Positions 51,856-61,361 of a DNA stretch of 64,000 nucleotides are shown here, piece by piece. The first letter of the stretch is position 1, and each line of letters begins with the position of its first letter. Below the pieces are notes generated by a model. It did not search any database, was not told the DNA's origin, and saw nothing but the letters and a program-made list of their open reading frames with translations. This stretch comes from Streptomyces griseicoloratus (GTDB taxonomy: Bacteria; Actinomycetota; Actinomycetes; Streptomycetales; Streptomycetaceae): assembly GCF_014534645.1 (NCBI RefSeq), contig NZ_JACVQF010000223.1, forward strand, positions 124,001 through 188,000. Reading direction: 5' to 3'. A program made the translations under genes and the position numbers.

Positions 51856-54237
51856 GTGGCCGAGGCGGCAGACTTCCAGGGGACCAGTCCCTCACCTGCC
51901 CGCCGGTGGCTACGGCGCACCACGGCACTGATCGCCGGTGTGCCCCTGCTGGCCGGTCTGCTCCAGCTGCCCGCGGCAGACCCCGCACACGCCGACGGCC
52001 GGGCTGCCCCGGCCGACTCCGACTCGGGCAGGGTGGCCGTCGCCGTCGACTCGCTCAGCCCCGCCGCCCCCAGGGACGGCGACACGGTCACCGTGTCGGG
52101 CACGGTGACGAACAACGGCAAGCGGACGATCACCGACGCCCACGTGGGCCTGCGTGTGGGTCCCCCGCTGAACACCCGCTCGGCCATCGACGCAGTTGCC
52201 AAGAACAGCGACGGACTCCAGGAATCCCTCGGCTCGGCGATCGACGACAAGTACATCGAGAAGTTCTCCAAGCTCACCCCCGGCGTCGCCGAGCACTTCA
52301 ACATCTCCGTCCCCGTCAGTGAGCTGGACCTCGGCCAGGACGGCGTCTACCAGCTGGGCGTCGCACTCTCCGGGCAGACGTCCGCACAGCCCTGGGAGCA
52401 GATCCTCGGCATCCAGCGGACCTTCCTGCCCTGGCAGCCCGACGGGGCCGGCACCAAGACCAGGACGACGTTTCTGTGGCCGCTCGTCTCGACCACGCAC
52501 ATGGCGGCCGAGACGGGACCGAACGAACAGCAGACGCCGGTCTTCCTCAACGACGACCTGGCCAAGGAGATCTCTCCCGGTGGCCGCCTGAACCAGATGG
52601 TGACGCTGGGCAAGGACCTCGACGTCACCTGGGTCGTCGATCCCGACCTGCTCGCCTCCGTCGACGCGATGACGCGCAGCTACCAGGTCCGTGACGGGGA
52701 CGAGACCACCAACGGCACCCACCAGGCGGTCGCCAAGCAGTGGCTCGCCGAGCTGCAGGACGCGGTGGCCGACAAGGAGGTCGTCGCCCTGCCCTTCGCC
52801 GACCCCGACCTGGCGTCCCTGGCCCACAACGGCACGGACATCACCGGCTCGCTCAGCCAGCTCAAGGACGCCACCGACGTCGTCGCCAACACGGTCGAGC
52901 CCATCCTCCACGTGAAGCCGAGCACCGACTTCGCCTGGCCCGTGGACGGCGCCGTGGACCGGTCGATCGTCAAGGTCGCGACCTCCGCCGGCGCCGACAA
53001 GGTGATCGCCCGCAGCGACAGCCTCCAGGAGAGCAGCGGCCTGTCGTACACACCCTCCGCGGCCCGCCCCATCGGCGGCGGCACGACGGCGGTCGTCGCG
53101 GACGCCCGGCTGTCCAGGGCGTTCGAAGGCGATCTGACGAGGGCCTCCGCGTCCACACAGGCGGTACAGCGGTTCCTCGCCCAGAGCCTGACGCTCGGCC
53201 TGCAGACCGGCAAGGAACGCAGCATCGTCGTCGCCCCGCAGCGCATGCCCTCCGGCAGTCAGGCCCGGGCGATGGCCGAGGCGCTGACGGCCCTGCAGGG
53301 CGGCACCTGGTCCGAGTCCCAGGATCTGACGGCTGCCGCCGCGGCCAAGCCGGACCCGAACGCCTCCACGAGGGTCCCGGGCGGTTCCTCCTACCCGTCC
53401 TCGCTGCGCAAGAAGGAGCTGCCCCGGTCGGCGTTCCAGCAGATCGCGGAGACGCAGGGCAAGCTCGACAACTTCAAGGTCGTCCTGTCGGACCCGTCCC
53501 GGGTGGTGACCCCCTTCGGGCGGGCCCTGAACCGCGGGATGTCCACCTCCTGGCGCGGCCGGGCCACCGAGGCGAGTTCCTTCCGCGACGGCGTCGAGAC
53601 CTACCTCGACGGACTGACCAGCCGGGTCAGACTGATCGACAAGTCGGAGACGAAGCTCTCCGGCCGCAGCGCCACGATCCCCGTGACGGTGCAGAACAAC
53701 CTGGTACAGGACGTCGGCCCCCTGGTGCTGCGGCTCACCTCCACGAACCCCACGCGCCTCGAGATCGACGGGGCCGCCTACCAGGAGCAGCCGGTCTCCG
53801 TCTCCGGCGGCCACAGCCAGTCGGTGAAGTTCACCACATCGGCCAACGCCAACGGCCGGGCCACGGTGATCGCCCAGCTCTACACGATGGACGGTCGGAA
53901 GTACGGCGCCCCCGTCACCTTCGACGTGAAGGTCACCGAGATCACGGCCACCGTGATGCTGGTCATCGGCGGCGGTGTCCTGCTGCTCGTCCTCGCCGGA
54001 TTCCGCATGTACACCCAGCGCAAGCGGGCCGCCACCCGCGAGAACGAGAAGGGCGATCCGGAGACGGACGACGTCACGGACGGCCCGGAGAACCCGGAGA
54101 ACCCCGACGAACGTCCCCAGCAGGAGTCCGAGCAACGCTCCCGGGCAGGCGACCCGGAGCAGCCGAGTGACCCGGCCCCGGACACCGCAGCGGAAGAAGG
54201 CGACCCGTCCGGCACGGGTGAGAGAGTGGACCGTTGA
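51856..54237 (+). CDS. DUF6049 family membrane-anchored secreted protein
   Basis: This is a 793-residue protein. A signal peptide (TTALIAGVPLLAGLLQL, about 20-47) leads to a large extracytoplasmic part with an Ig-like opening (VTVSGTVTNNGKRTITDAHVGLRVG) and a mixed alpha/beta middle. A second beta domain (TIPVTVQNNLVQDVGPLVLRLTS) and one TM (VMLVIGGGVLLLVLAGFRMY, about 698-718) follow, then an acidic/Glu-rich cytoplasmic tail. DUF6049 genes stand next to murJ across actinobacteria (Rv3909 in M. tuberculosis), so a role with MurJ in envelope assembly is likely. GTG 51856 is the first codon. murJ starts 44 bases after its stop. Confidence 0.88.
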   Translation: MAEAADFQGTSPSPARRWLRRTTALIAGVPLLAGLLQLPAADPAHADGRAAPADSDSGRVAVAVDSLSPAAPRDGDTVTVSGTVTNNGKRTITDAHVGLRVGPPLNTRSAIDAVAKNSDGLQESLGSAIDDKYIEKFSKLTPGVAEHFNISVPVSELDLGQDGVYQLGVALSGQTSAQPWEQILGIQRTFLPWQPDGAGTKTRTTFLWPLVSTTHMAAETGPNEQQTPVFLNDDLAKEISPGGRLNQMVTLGKDLDVTWVVDPDLLASVDAMTRSYQVRDGDETTNGTHQAVAKQWLAELQDAVADKEVVALPFADPDLASLAHNGTDITGSLSQLKDATDVVANTVEPILHVKPSTDFAWPVDGAVDRSIVKVATSAGADKVIARSDSLQESSGLSYTPSAARPIGGGTTAVVADARLSRAFEGDLTRASASTQAVQRFLAQSLTLGLQTGKERSIVVAPQRMPSGSQARAMAEALTALQGGTWSESQDLTAAAAAKPDPNASTRVPGGSSYPSSLRKKELPRSAFQQIAETQGKLDNFKVVLSDPSRVVTPFGRALNRGMSTSWRGRATEASSFRDGVETYLDGLTSRVRLIDKSETKLSGRSATIPVTVQNNLVQDVGPLVLRLTSTNPTRLEIDGAAYQEQPVSVSGGHSQSVKFTTSANANGRATVIAQLYTMDGRKYGAPVTFDVKVTEITATVMLVIGGGVLLLVLAGFRMYTQRKRAATRENEKGDPETDDVTDGPENPENPDERPQQESEQRSRAGDPEQPSDPAPDTAAEEGDPSGTGERVDR

Positions 54238-54281
54238 GGATGTCGTGGCCGGTGGGCCCGGGACGATGAGGTGGGGTAACC

Positions 54282-56708
54282 ATGAACGCGCCGTACGACG
54301 GTGACCGCGGCCAGGCCGCGGGCGGCTCGGGGCACCCCGAGGGCCAGCCGCCCGAGCACGGCCAGACGCCGCAGCAGCCGCCCGCGGACATGTACCTCCA
54401 GGACGCCTACGACCAAGACCCCTACCGGGCGCACGACCTCTCCGCTCAGGACCCGGTCTCCGAGGCGCTCTACGACCGCGCCGCGCACCCTCCGCCGCCT
54501 CCGGGCACCTACCCGCCGCAACAGCCCCTCTACGCGCAGCCGCCCCAGTCGCCGCACGCCCCCGACCCGCGGGTCTGGGCGCAGCCTCCGGCGCCCGAGC
54601 CGGAGGGGCCGACGCAGTACCTGCCGTACGGCGACGACCCGCGGACGACCCAGTTCGTCGGGGTGGACGACCTGGTCACCCAGGCCGGCGAGCAGCGTCA
54701 CGAGCCGGACGCCTTCGCGCACCTCTTCCGGGACCAGCAGCAAGGCGGTGGCCACCCGGCGTACGACGACTCCCTGTCGGTACCCGGCCCCTCCGCGGCA
54801 CCGGGGCAGTACGGCGGAGCGCCGGCGCCCGGCCAGTACGGCGCAGCTCCCGGACCGGACCAGTACGGCGGGCCGTACACGCCGGGTCAGTACGGAGGCG
54901 CCCAGGCGCCCGGCCACTACGGTGACGCCCAGGCCCATGGCCACTACGGCGCTCCGGCACCGGGACAGCACGCGGCGCCCGCACCGGGCCAGTACGCGAC
55001 CGCCCCGACTCCGGAGGCGGCCGAGGCTCCGCTCCAGGAGCCGGAGCCCGCGCCGGCGGCCACCGCCCCCAAGAAGGGCGGACGGGCGGGGGGTCTGCTG
55101 AAGTCCAGTGCCCTGATGGCGGCGGGCACGATGGTCTCCCGCCTGACCGGGTTCATCCGATCGGCGATGATCGTCTCGGCGCTGGGACTCGCCCTGCTGG
55201 GCGAGTCCTTCCAGATCGCTTACCAGCTGCCGACGATGATCTACATCCTGACCGTCGGCGGCGGCCTCAACTCGGTGTTCGTCCCCCAGCTCGTCCGCGC
55301 CATGAAGGAGGACGACGACGGCGGCGAGGCCTTCGCCAACCGGCTGCTCACGCTGGTGATGGTCGCCCTCGGCGTCCTGACCGCACTCGCCATGCTCGCG
55401 GCGCCGCTGCTGGTCCGCGCGCTGTCCAACCCGGTGGCCTCGAACCCGGCGGCCAACGACGCCGCCGTCACCTTCACCCGGTACTTCCTGCCATCCATCT
55501 TCTTCATGGGCATCCACGTGGTGATGGGGCAGATCCTCAACGCCCGCGGCCGCTTCGGCGCGATGATGTGGACCCCGGTCCTGAACAACATCGTCATCAT
55601 CGTCGCCCTCGGCGCGTTCATCTGGGTGTACGGCACCGCCGCAAACTCCGGCATGACCGTCGACAGCATCCCGCCGGAGGGCGAGCGGCTGCTCGGCGTC
55701 GGCGTCCTCCTCGGCCTCGTCGTCCAGGCGCTGGCGATGATCCCCTATCTCCGGGAGACCGGGTTCAGGCTGCGGCTGCGGTTCGACTGGAAGGGTCACG
55801 GCCTCGGCAAGGCGGCGATGCTCGCCAAGTGGACGATCCTCTTCGTCCTCGCGAACCAGGCCGGCGCCCTCGTCGTCACCCAGCTGGCCACCGCGTCCGT
55901 CGCGGACACCAGCATCTCGGGCACGGGGTACAGCGCCTACGCGAACGCCCAGCTGATCTGGGGCCTGCCGCAGGCCATCATCACCGTGTCGCTGATGGCC
56001 GCCCTGCTGCCCCGCATCTCGCGGTCGGCGGCCGAGAACGACGTCGGCGCGGTCCGCGACGACATCTCCCAGGGTCTGCGCACGACGGCCGTCGCGATCG
56101 TGCCGGTCTCCTTCGGCTTCGTCGCGCTCGGCGTCCCGATGTGCACGCTGATCTTCGGCTCCTCGGGCACCGGCCCGGCCACCAACATGGGCTACATGCT
56201 GATGGCCTTCGGCCTCGGCCTCATCCCGTACTCCGTGCAGTACGTCGTCCTGCGCGCGTTCTACGCCTACGAAGACACCCGGACGCCCTTCTACAACACG
56301 GTCATCGTGGCCCTCGTCAACGCCGGTGCCTCGGCCCTGTGCTTCTTCCTGATCCCGGCGCGCTGGGCCGTGGTCGGCATGGCGGCCTCCTACGGACTGG
56401 CCTACGTGATCGGCGTCGCCGTCGCCTGGCGCCGGCTGCGCAAGCGGCTCGGCGGGGACCTGGACGGCGCCCGCGTCATGCGCACGTACGCCCGCCTGTG
56501 CATCGCATCGGTACCGGCCGCACTGCTCAGCGGGGCAGCCTGCTACGGGGTCACCAAGACACTCGGCCAGGGCGTGCTGGGCTCGTTCGCCGCGCTGCTG
56601 GCCGGCGGCCTGATCCTGCTCGGCGTCTTCTACGTCGCCGCCCGCCGCATGCGCATCGAGGAGGTCAACTCGCTCGTCGGCATGGTCCGCGGACGCCTGG
56701 GACGTTGA
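54282..56708 (+). CDS. murJ: Lipid II flippase MurJ (MviN) with repeat-rich N-terminus
   Basis: This is an 808-residue protein. The first about 265 residues are cytoplasmic and rich in Pro, Gln, Tyr and Gly, with tandem PGQYG-type units (54801-55001). The MurJ core follows with 14 TM helices (LMAAGTMVSRLTGFIRSAMIVSALG, LPTMIYILTVGGGLNSVFVPQLVRAM, MGQILNARGRFGAMMWTPVLNN, GLIPYSVQYVVLRAFYAYEDTRTPF). It flips lipid II across the membrane for peptidoglycan synthesis. The next gene encodes a pseudokinase that in M. tuberculosis is fused to MurJ. Confidence 0.95.
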   Translation: MNAPYDGDRGQAAGGSGHPEGQPPEHGQTPQQPPADMYLQDAYDQDPYRAHDLSAQDPVSEALYDRAAHPPPPPGTYPPQQPLYAQPPQSPHAPDPRVWAQPPAPEPEGPTQYLPYGDDPRTTQFVGVDDLVTQAGEQRHEPDAFAHLFRDQQQGGGHPAYDDSLSVPGPSAAPGQYGGAPAPGQYGAAPGPDQYGGPYTPGQYGGAQAPGHYGDAQAHGHYGAPAPGQHAAPAPGQYATAPTPEAAEAPLQEPEPAPAATAPKKGGRAGGLLKSSALMAAGTMVSRLTGFIRSAMIVSALGLALLGESFQIAYQLPTMIYILTVGGGLNSVFVPQLVRAMKEDDDGGEAFANRLLTLVMVALGVLTALAMLAAPLLVRALSNPVASNPAANDAAVTFTRYFLPSIFFMGIHVVMGQILNARGRFGAMMWTPVLNNIVIIVALGAFIWVYGTAANSGMTVDSIPPEGERLLGVGVLLGLVVQALAMIPYLRETGFRLRLRFDWKGHGLGKAAMLAKWTILFVLANQAGALVVTQLATASVADTSISGTGYSAYANAQLIWGLPQAIITVSLMAALLPRISRSAAENDVGAVRDDISQGLRTTAVAIVPVSFGFVALGVPMCTLIFGSSGTGPATNMGYMLMAFGLGLIPYSVQYVVLRAFYAYEDTRTPFYNTVIVALVNAGASALCFFLIPARWAVVGMAASYGLAYVIGVAVAWRRLRKRLGGDLDGARVMRTYARLCIASVPAALLSGAACYGVTKTLGQGVLGSFAALLAGGLILLGVFYVAARRMRIEEVNSLVGMVRGRLGR
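54801..55001 (+). repeat. Tandem PGQYG repeats in murJ
   Basis: About eight units of 21-30 bp encode PGQYGGA, PGQYGAA, PDQYGGP, PGQYGGA, PGHYGDA, HGHYGAP, PGQHAAP and PGQYATA. They lie in the N-terminal cytoplasmic tail. Confidence 0.75.
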
Positions 56709-56848
56709 TACCGGGGGTAGGCGCACAACCATCGTCCGCCTCTGTGTGTCGTGCATAGCGGCGGACTGTGGGCACAATTGGTTTCGGCGTCGGACGGCGC
56801 GCAACGGGTGTCGGCCGGCGCGCATCGAATGGGGAGGCAGGAACGACG

Positions 56849-58570
56849 GTGGCGGAACGGAGCACAGCTGCCGTCGACGTGGCAGACAACAGCGGCGAGG
56901 AGTCGCTGACCGCACAGGCGGACCAGTCCACGGCCGACGGGGTGGCCAACAACCGGGAGCGGGACACGGACAGCGACGAGGGACAGGGAAGCGCCAAGAG
57001 CGAGGAATCCGGCAAGGCCTCGCCCCCCGAACTGCACAGCGGGCACAAGCTCGCCAGACGCTACCGCCTCGAGGAGTGCGTCACCCGTCTGGACGGATTC
57101 AGCAGTTGGCGGGCCGTCGACGAGAAGCTCCGCCGGGCCGTCGGCGTCCATGTCCTCCCCGCGGACCACGCGCGGGCCCGCTCGGTGCTGGCCGCGGCCC
57201 GCTCCTCCGCCCTCCTCGGCGACCCCCGCTTCGTGCAGGTGCTGGACGCCGTGGAGGACAACGACCTCGTCTACGTCGTCCACGAGTGGCTCCCCGACGC
57301 CACCGAGCTGACAGCGCTCCTCGCCTCCGGCCCGCTGGAGGTGTACGAGGCCTACCAGATGGTCAGTCAGGTCGCGTTCGCCATGGCGGCCGCCCACCGC
57401 GAGGGACTCGCCCATCTGCGCCTGAATCCCAACGCCGTGCTGCGCACGTCGACCGGCCAGTGGCGCATCCGGGGACTCGCCGTGAACGCCGCGCTGCGCG
57501 GCATCAGTTCGGACACTCCGCAGCGCACCGACACCGAGGCCATCGGCGCGCTGCTGTACGCGGCGCTCACCCAGCGCTGGCCGTACGAGAGCGACGCCTA
57601 CGGCCTGTCCGGCCTGCCCAAGGACATCGGTCTGATCCCGCCCGACCAGGTGCGCGCCGGTGTCCACCGCGGTCTGTCCGAGCTCGCCATGCGCGCTCTC
57701 GCCAACGACGGCGCCACCGCCTCCCGCCACGAGTCTCCGTGCACCACGCCGGAGGAGCTGGTGAAGGCGATCGGCGAGATGCCCCGCATCCGCCCGCCGG
57801 AGCCGGCCTTCACCGCCCCGCCGGAGTACCAGCGCACGACGTACCAGCAGGGCACGTACGGCCGCCCGGCACCGCGCCCCGGCGCCACCCAGCCGGTACC
57901 GGCCCCGCCGCCCCCGCTGCAGAGCCGCACGGGCAAGGCACTGAAGTGGGGCGTCTCCGCCCTGCTGATCGCCGCGCTCGGCCTGGGCAGTTGGCAACTG
58001 GCGGACGCCCTCATGGAACGCGGCGGCAAGGCCGACGACCAGAACCAGACACAGACGACCGACGGCAACGACAAGAACGACAAGCAGGTCAGGCCGGCCA
58101 AGCCGATCGCCGTCCAGGGCGCCCAGGAGTACGTCGCCAAGGGCGACGCCCAGGCCCCGGGGGACGTGGCCAAGACCTACGACGGAGACGCTTCGACGTA
58201 CTGGCGTACCAAGAGCTTCGTCGACGGCCCGGAGATGAAGCCCTCCTTCAAGCCCGGTGTCGGCATCGTCTACGACCTCGGATCGGCCCAGACGGTCTCG
58301 TCCGCGTCGATAGGGCTCCGGTTCAGCGGGGACCACACCACGGCCACGCTGTACGCGGCGGACTCGCTCAGCCCCGCCGGCCCCGTCGACTCGATGCAGA
58401 AGCTCGGAACCACGACCACGACCGGCAGCTCCGCCACGGTGAAGGTCAGCAAGCCCGCGAAGACCCAGTACGTTCTGGTCTGGTTCACAGCCCTGCCGTA
58501 CGCACCGGGTGACGGGTACAGCAATGCCGGATACAAGCAGGCGATCACCGACGTGACGTTCAAGGGCTGA
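56849..58570 (+). CDS. Pseudokinase with TM and discoidin-like sensor domain
   Basis: This is a 573-residue protein. Residues about 60-300 are a protein-kinase fold (LARRYRLEECVTRLDGFSSWRAVDEKLRRAVGVHVLP) whose catalytic motifs are gone: no VAIK lysine, HRD appears as HLRLNP, and DFG as RIRGL. A Pro-rich linker, TM (about 364-388) and an extracytoplasmic F5/8-type C (discoidin) domain (VAKTYDGDASTYWRTKSFVDGP...) follow. M. tuberculosis MviN (Rv3910) carries a fused pseudokinase that binds FhaA to control peptidoglycan synthesis, and this gene is its separate counterpart (inference). GTG 56849 follows GGGGAGGCAGG. Confidence 0.88.
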   Translation: MAERSTAAVDVADNSGEESLTAQADQSTADGVANNRERDTDSDEGQGSAKSEESGKASPPELHSGHKLARRYRLEECVTRLDGFSSWRAVDEKLRRAVGVHVLPADHARARSVLAAARSSALLGDPRFVQVLDAVEDNDLVYVVHEWLPDATELTALLASGPLEVYEAYQMVSQVAFAMAAAHREGLAHLRLNPNAVLRTSTGQWRIRGLAVNAALRGISSDTPQRTDTEAIGALLYAALTQRWPYESDAYGLSGLPKDIGLIPPDQVRAGVHRGLSELAMRALANDGATASRHESPCTTPEELVKAIGEMPRIRPPEPAFTAPPEYQRTTYQQGTYGRPAPRPGATQPVPAPPPPLQSRTGKALKWGVSALLIAALGLGSWQLADALMERGGKADDQNQTQTTDGNDKNDKQVRPAKPIAVQGAQEYVAKGDAQAPGDVAKTYDGDASTYWRTKSFVDGPEMKPSFKPGVGIVYDLGSAQTVSSASIGLRFSGDHTTATLYAADSLSPAGPVDSMQKLGTTTTTGSSATVKVSKPAKTQYVLVWFTALPYAPGDGYSNAGYKQAITDVTFKG

Positions 58571-58601
58571 CAGCCCGCCGAACACAGGGGAGGGGGGTCC
58601 G

Positions 58602-59327
58602 ATGGCCGATGACACCGCGTACGGCGGCACCAGCGATCAGGACCTCCTGGCCCGCCACGTGGAAGGCGACCCGGACGCCTTCGCCGAACTGGTGCGCCGC
58701 CACCGGGACCGGCTCTGGGCCGTGGCCCTGCGGACACTGGGGGACCGCGAGGAAGCCGCTGACGCGGTCCAGGACGCTCTCGTCTCCGCCTACCGGGCCG
58801 CCCACACCTTCCGCGGTCAGTCGGCCGTCACGACCTGGCTGCACCGGATCACGGTGAACGCCTGCCTGGACCGTGCCCGCAAGGCGGACTCCCGGAAGAC
58901 GTCTCCGGTCGACGACACAGAACGTCTGGAGCAGCTCCTCGAACCGCACGAGTCGGCGTCCGCGCCCGCCGAGCGCAATGATCTGCACCGCCAGCTGCTG
59001 GAGGCCCTGGACACCCTGCCGCCCGACCAGCGGGCGGCCCTCGTCCTGGTGGACATGCAGGGCTACCCCGTCGCCGAGGCCGCCCGCATCCTCGACGTGC
59101 CGACCGGCACGATCAAGAGCCGGTGCGCCCGCGGCAGAGCCAGACTCCTGCCGCTGCTCAACCATCTGCGTCCGGACGGCAGCGGCGACAGCAAGAACCG
59201 GGACGGGAAGCGGAACCGGATGCAAGAGACATCCGTCCCACCCGCAGCGGGACCGCACCAGGCGGGTCCGCCGGACGCAGGGCCGAGCGATTCAGCCGCA
59301 GTGAAGGGCGGAGGTGGACGAGCGTGA
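58602..59327 (+). CDS. sigM: ECF RNA polymerase sigma factor SigM
   Basis: The 241-residue ECF sigma factor has region 2 (DPDAFAELVRRHRDRLWAVALRTLGDREEAADAVQDALVSAYRAAHTFRGQSAVTTWLHRITVNACLDRARK) and region 4 (LDTLPPDQRAALVLVDMQGYPVAEAARILDVPTGTIKSRCARGRARLLPLL). The C-terminal 60 residues are disordered. Its neighbour encodes a zinc anti-sigma factor overlapping by 4 bases, and the locus (between murJ and trxB) is that of SigM in Mycobacterium and Streptomyces. ECF sigma M is expected to respond to envelope or oxidative stress. Confidence 0.94.
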   Translation: MADDTAYGGTSDQDLLARHVEGDPDAFAELVRRHRDRLWAVALRTLGDREEAADAVQDALVSAYRAAHTFRGQSAVTTWLHRITVNACLDRARKADSRKTSPVDDTERLEQLLEPHESASAPAERNDLHRQLLEALDTLPPDQRAALVLVDMQGYPVAEAARILDVPTGTIKSRCARGRARLLPLLNHLRPDGSGDSKNRDGKRNRMQETSVPPAAGPHQAGPPDAGPSDSAAVKGGGGRA

Positions 59328-60223
59328 CGTCGTCGACGACAGACCTGACCGGGCACCCGGACGTCACGGAGATCTCCGACCTCGCCGAGGGCCTGCTGCC
59401 GCCCTCGCGGACCACGGACCTACGGCTCCACCTGGACTCCTGCGAACTCTGCGCGGATGTCTACACGTCTCTGGAGGAGATCCGCGGACTGCTGGGCACA
59501 GCGCCGGGGCCGGCACGGATGCCGGACGACGTGGTCGGCCGTATCGACGCCGCCCTCGCGGCCGAGGCGCTGCTCCACACCACTGCCCCCGGTGCCGCCG
59601 ACGCTTCGGCTGCCCCTTCCGACGGGGACGACAGCGCACATGTTTCACGTGAAACATCGGCACCGGCAGACCGTCCTGCCGGGCGCGCTCGCCCCTCCAC
59701 CACCGGCCCGGGCCGCAAGGAGCGCAGGCGGGGCGGACGCCGCAGGATCGCCGCCCTCGGGGCTGTGGTCGCTGCCGCCGCCCTGGGGCTCGGCTCTGTG
59801 ATCGTGGCGTCCGTCACCGACGGCAACACGCCCGACGACACCGCTCACGGCCGGCAGACGGCACTTGCGGACACCTTCTCCAAGGGCAAGCTGCAGGAGC
59901 AGGTCACCACTCTCCTCTCCGACCAGCAGGGGACGCCCCGCACCCCGCAGAGCTTCGGTGTGGAATCCGAGACCGGCGCAGAGAACCACGTCTTCAAGCA
60001 GCCCACGGTGCCCGAGTGCGTCCAGAAGGGCATCGGCCGCAACGATGCGGCGCTCGCCACCGAGGAGGGCGTCTACAAGGGCAAGGAGGCGCTGCTCGTC
60101 GTGCTGCCCGACCCTTCCGACGACAGCAGGGTCACCGCCTACATCGTCGAGGCGAGCTGTGTGTCTCAGGCTTCACCCACGGCGGCCGAGGTCCTCCTGA
60201 AGGACACCTACTCCCGGTCGTGA
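59324..60223 (+). CDS. rsmA: Membrane anti-sigma factor of SigM (RsmA-like, ZAS type)
   Basis: This is a 299-residue protein. The N-terminal part has the zinc anti-sigma motif H-x3-C-x2-C (RLHLDSCELCADVYTSLEEI; H36, C40, C43), a Ser/Ala/Asp linker, one TM (IAALGAVVAAAALGLGSVIVASV, about 142-166) and an extracytoplasmic sensor domain with two Cys (VPECVQKG, VEASCVSQ). It would hold SigM inactive until stress. GTG 59324 overlaps the sigM stop (GTGA), so translation is coupled. A parS site (59642-59655) lies in the linker, encoding VSRET. The gene symbol follows the mycobacterial name for the sigM partner. Confidence 0.9.
   Translation: MTSSTTDLTGHPDVTEISDLAEGLLPPSRTTDLRLHLDSCELCADVYTSLEEIRGLLGTAPGPARMPDDVVGRIDAALAAEALLHTTAPGAADASAAPSDGDDSAHVSRETSAPADRPAGRARPSTTGPGRKERRRGGRRRIAALGAVVAAAALGLGSVIVASVTDGNTPDDTAHGRQTALADTFSKGKLQEQVTTLLSDQQGTPRTPQSFGVESETGAENHVFKQPTVPECVQKGIGRNDAALATEEGVYKGKEALLVVLPDPSDDSRVTAYIVEASCVSQASPTAAEVLLKDTYSRS
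59642..59655. other. parS site (perfect), inside the anti-sigma gene
   Basis: GTTTCACGTGAAAC encoding VSRET in the cytoplasmic linker before the TM helix. AT/AT flanks give an 18-bp palindrome. Confidence 0.95.
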
Positions 60224-60253
60224 CCGCGGGCGACACCGCCGCCTGGTCTCCGC

Positions 60254-60281
60254 GGGAATGCGCGCCCCTTAGGATCCGTTG
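60254..60281 (+). promoter_or_regulatory. Sigma-R (SigR) promoter of trxBA
   Basis: GGGAAT (60254-60259), exactly 18 bp, then GTTG (60278-60281): the sigma-R consensus GGGAAT-N18-GTTG known in front of trxBA in S. coelicolor. It links trxBA to the thiol-oxidation stress response. Confidence 0.9.
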
Positions 60282-60351
60282 GGTGGGGTGAGAGCTCCGA
60301 GAAAGCTCCCACCGGTCCTGAAGACGCAGTCCAGAGACGAGGAATGAAGCC

Positions 60352-61320
60352 GTGAGCGACGTCCGAAACGTGATCATCATCGGCTCCGGGCCCGCCGGCT
60401 ATACGGCGGCGCTCTACACCGCGCGCGCGTCGCTGAAGCCGCTGGTGTTCGAGGGCGCCGTCACCGCGGGTGGTGCGCTGATGAACACCACCGAGGTGGA
60501 GAACTTCCCGGGCTTCCAGGACGGCATCATGGGCCCCGAGCTCATGGACAACATGCGCGCTCAGGCCGAGCGCTTCGGTGCCGAGCTCGTCCCGGACGAT
60601 GTCGTCGCCGTCGACCTGGACGGTGAGATCAAGACCGTCACGGACACCGCGGGCACCGTCCACCGGGCGAAGGCCGTCATCGTCGCCACCGGCTCCCAGC
60701 ACCGCAAGCTCGGCCTGCCGAACGAGGACGCTCTCTCCGGTCGTGGTGTCTCCTGGTGCGCGACCTGCGACGGCTTCTTCTTCAAGGACCAGGACATCGC
60801 CGTGATCGGCGGCGGTGACACCGCCATGGAGGAGGCGACGTTCCTCTCGCGCTTCGCGAAGTCCGTGACCATCGTCCACCGCCGCGACACCCTGCGCGCC
60901 TCCAAGGCGATGCAGGAGCGTGCCTTCGCGGACCCGAAGATCACGTTCATCTGGGACAGCGAGGTCGCCGAGGTGCAGGGCGACCAGAAGCTCTCGGGCC
61001 TGAAGCTGCGCAACGTCAAGACGGGCGAGCTCTCGGACCTCGCGGTGACCGGCCTGTTCATCGCCATCGGCCACGATCCGCGCACCGAGCTCTTCAAGGG
61101 CCAGCTCGACCTGGACTCGGAGGGCTACCTGAAGGTCGACGCGCCCTCGACCCGCACCAACCTGACCGGTGTCTTCGCCGCCGGTGACGTGGTCGACCAC
61201 ACCTACCGCCAGGCGATCACCGCGGCCGGTACCGGCTGCTCCGCCGCTCTCGACGCGGAGCGCTACCTCGCCGCGCTGAGCGACGAGGACAAGGCCGAGC
61301 CCGAGAAGACCACTGTCTGA
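60352..61320 (+). CDS. trxB: Thioredoxin-disulfide reductase
   Basis: The 322-residue flavoprotein has the FAD-binding [21 protein letters not shown], the redox CATC (C136-A-T-C139), the NADPH site [17 protein letters not shown] with HRRDTLRAS, and [10 protein letters not shown] near the end. It reduces thioredoxin with NADPH. GTG 60352 has GAGGAA upstream. It is followed by trxA after 41 bases as one operon, driven by the sigma-R promoter at 60254-60281. Confidence 0.97.
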   Translation: MSDVRNVIIIGSGPAGYTAALYTARASLKPLVFEGAVTAGGALMNTTEVENFPGFQDGIMGPELMDNMRAQAERFGAELVPDDVVAVDLDGEIKTVTDTAGTVHRAKAVIVATGSQHRKLGLPNEDALSGRGVSWCATCDGFFFKDQDIAVIGGGDTAMEEATFLSRFAKSVTIVHRRDTLRASKAMQERAFADPKITFIWDSEVAEVQGDQKLSGLKLRNVKTGELSDLAVTGLFIAIGHDPRTELFKGQLDLDSEGYLKVDAPSTRTNLTGVFAAGDVVDHTYRQAITAAGTGCSAALDAERYLAALSDEDKAEPEKTTV

Positions 61321-61361
61321 CCCCCATCCGCCCCACGCACCAAACAGTTAAGGAGCCCGCC

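Noticed and set aside
53880-56915. A 1011-codon open frame on the minus strand opposite murJ
   Set aside because: Shadow of murJ and its neighbours in GC-rich DNA. No recognisable domain.
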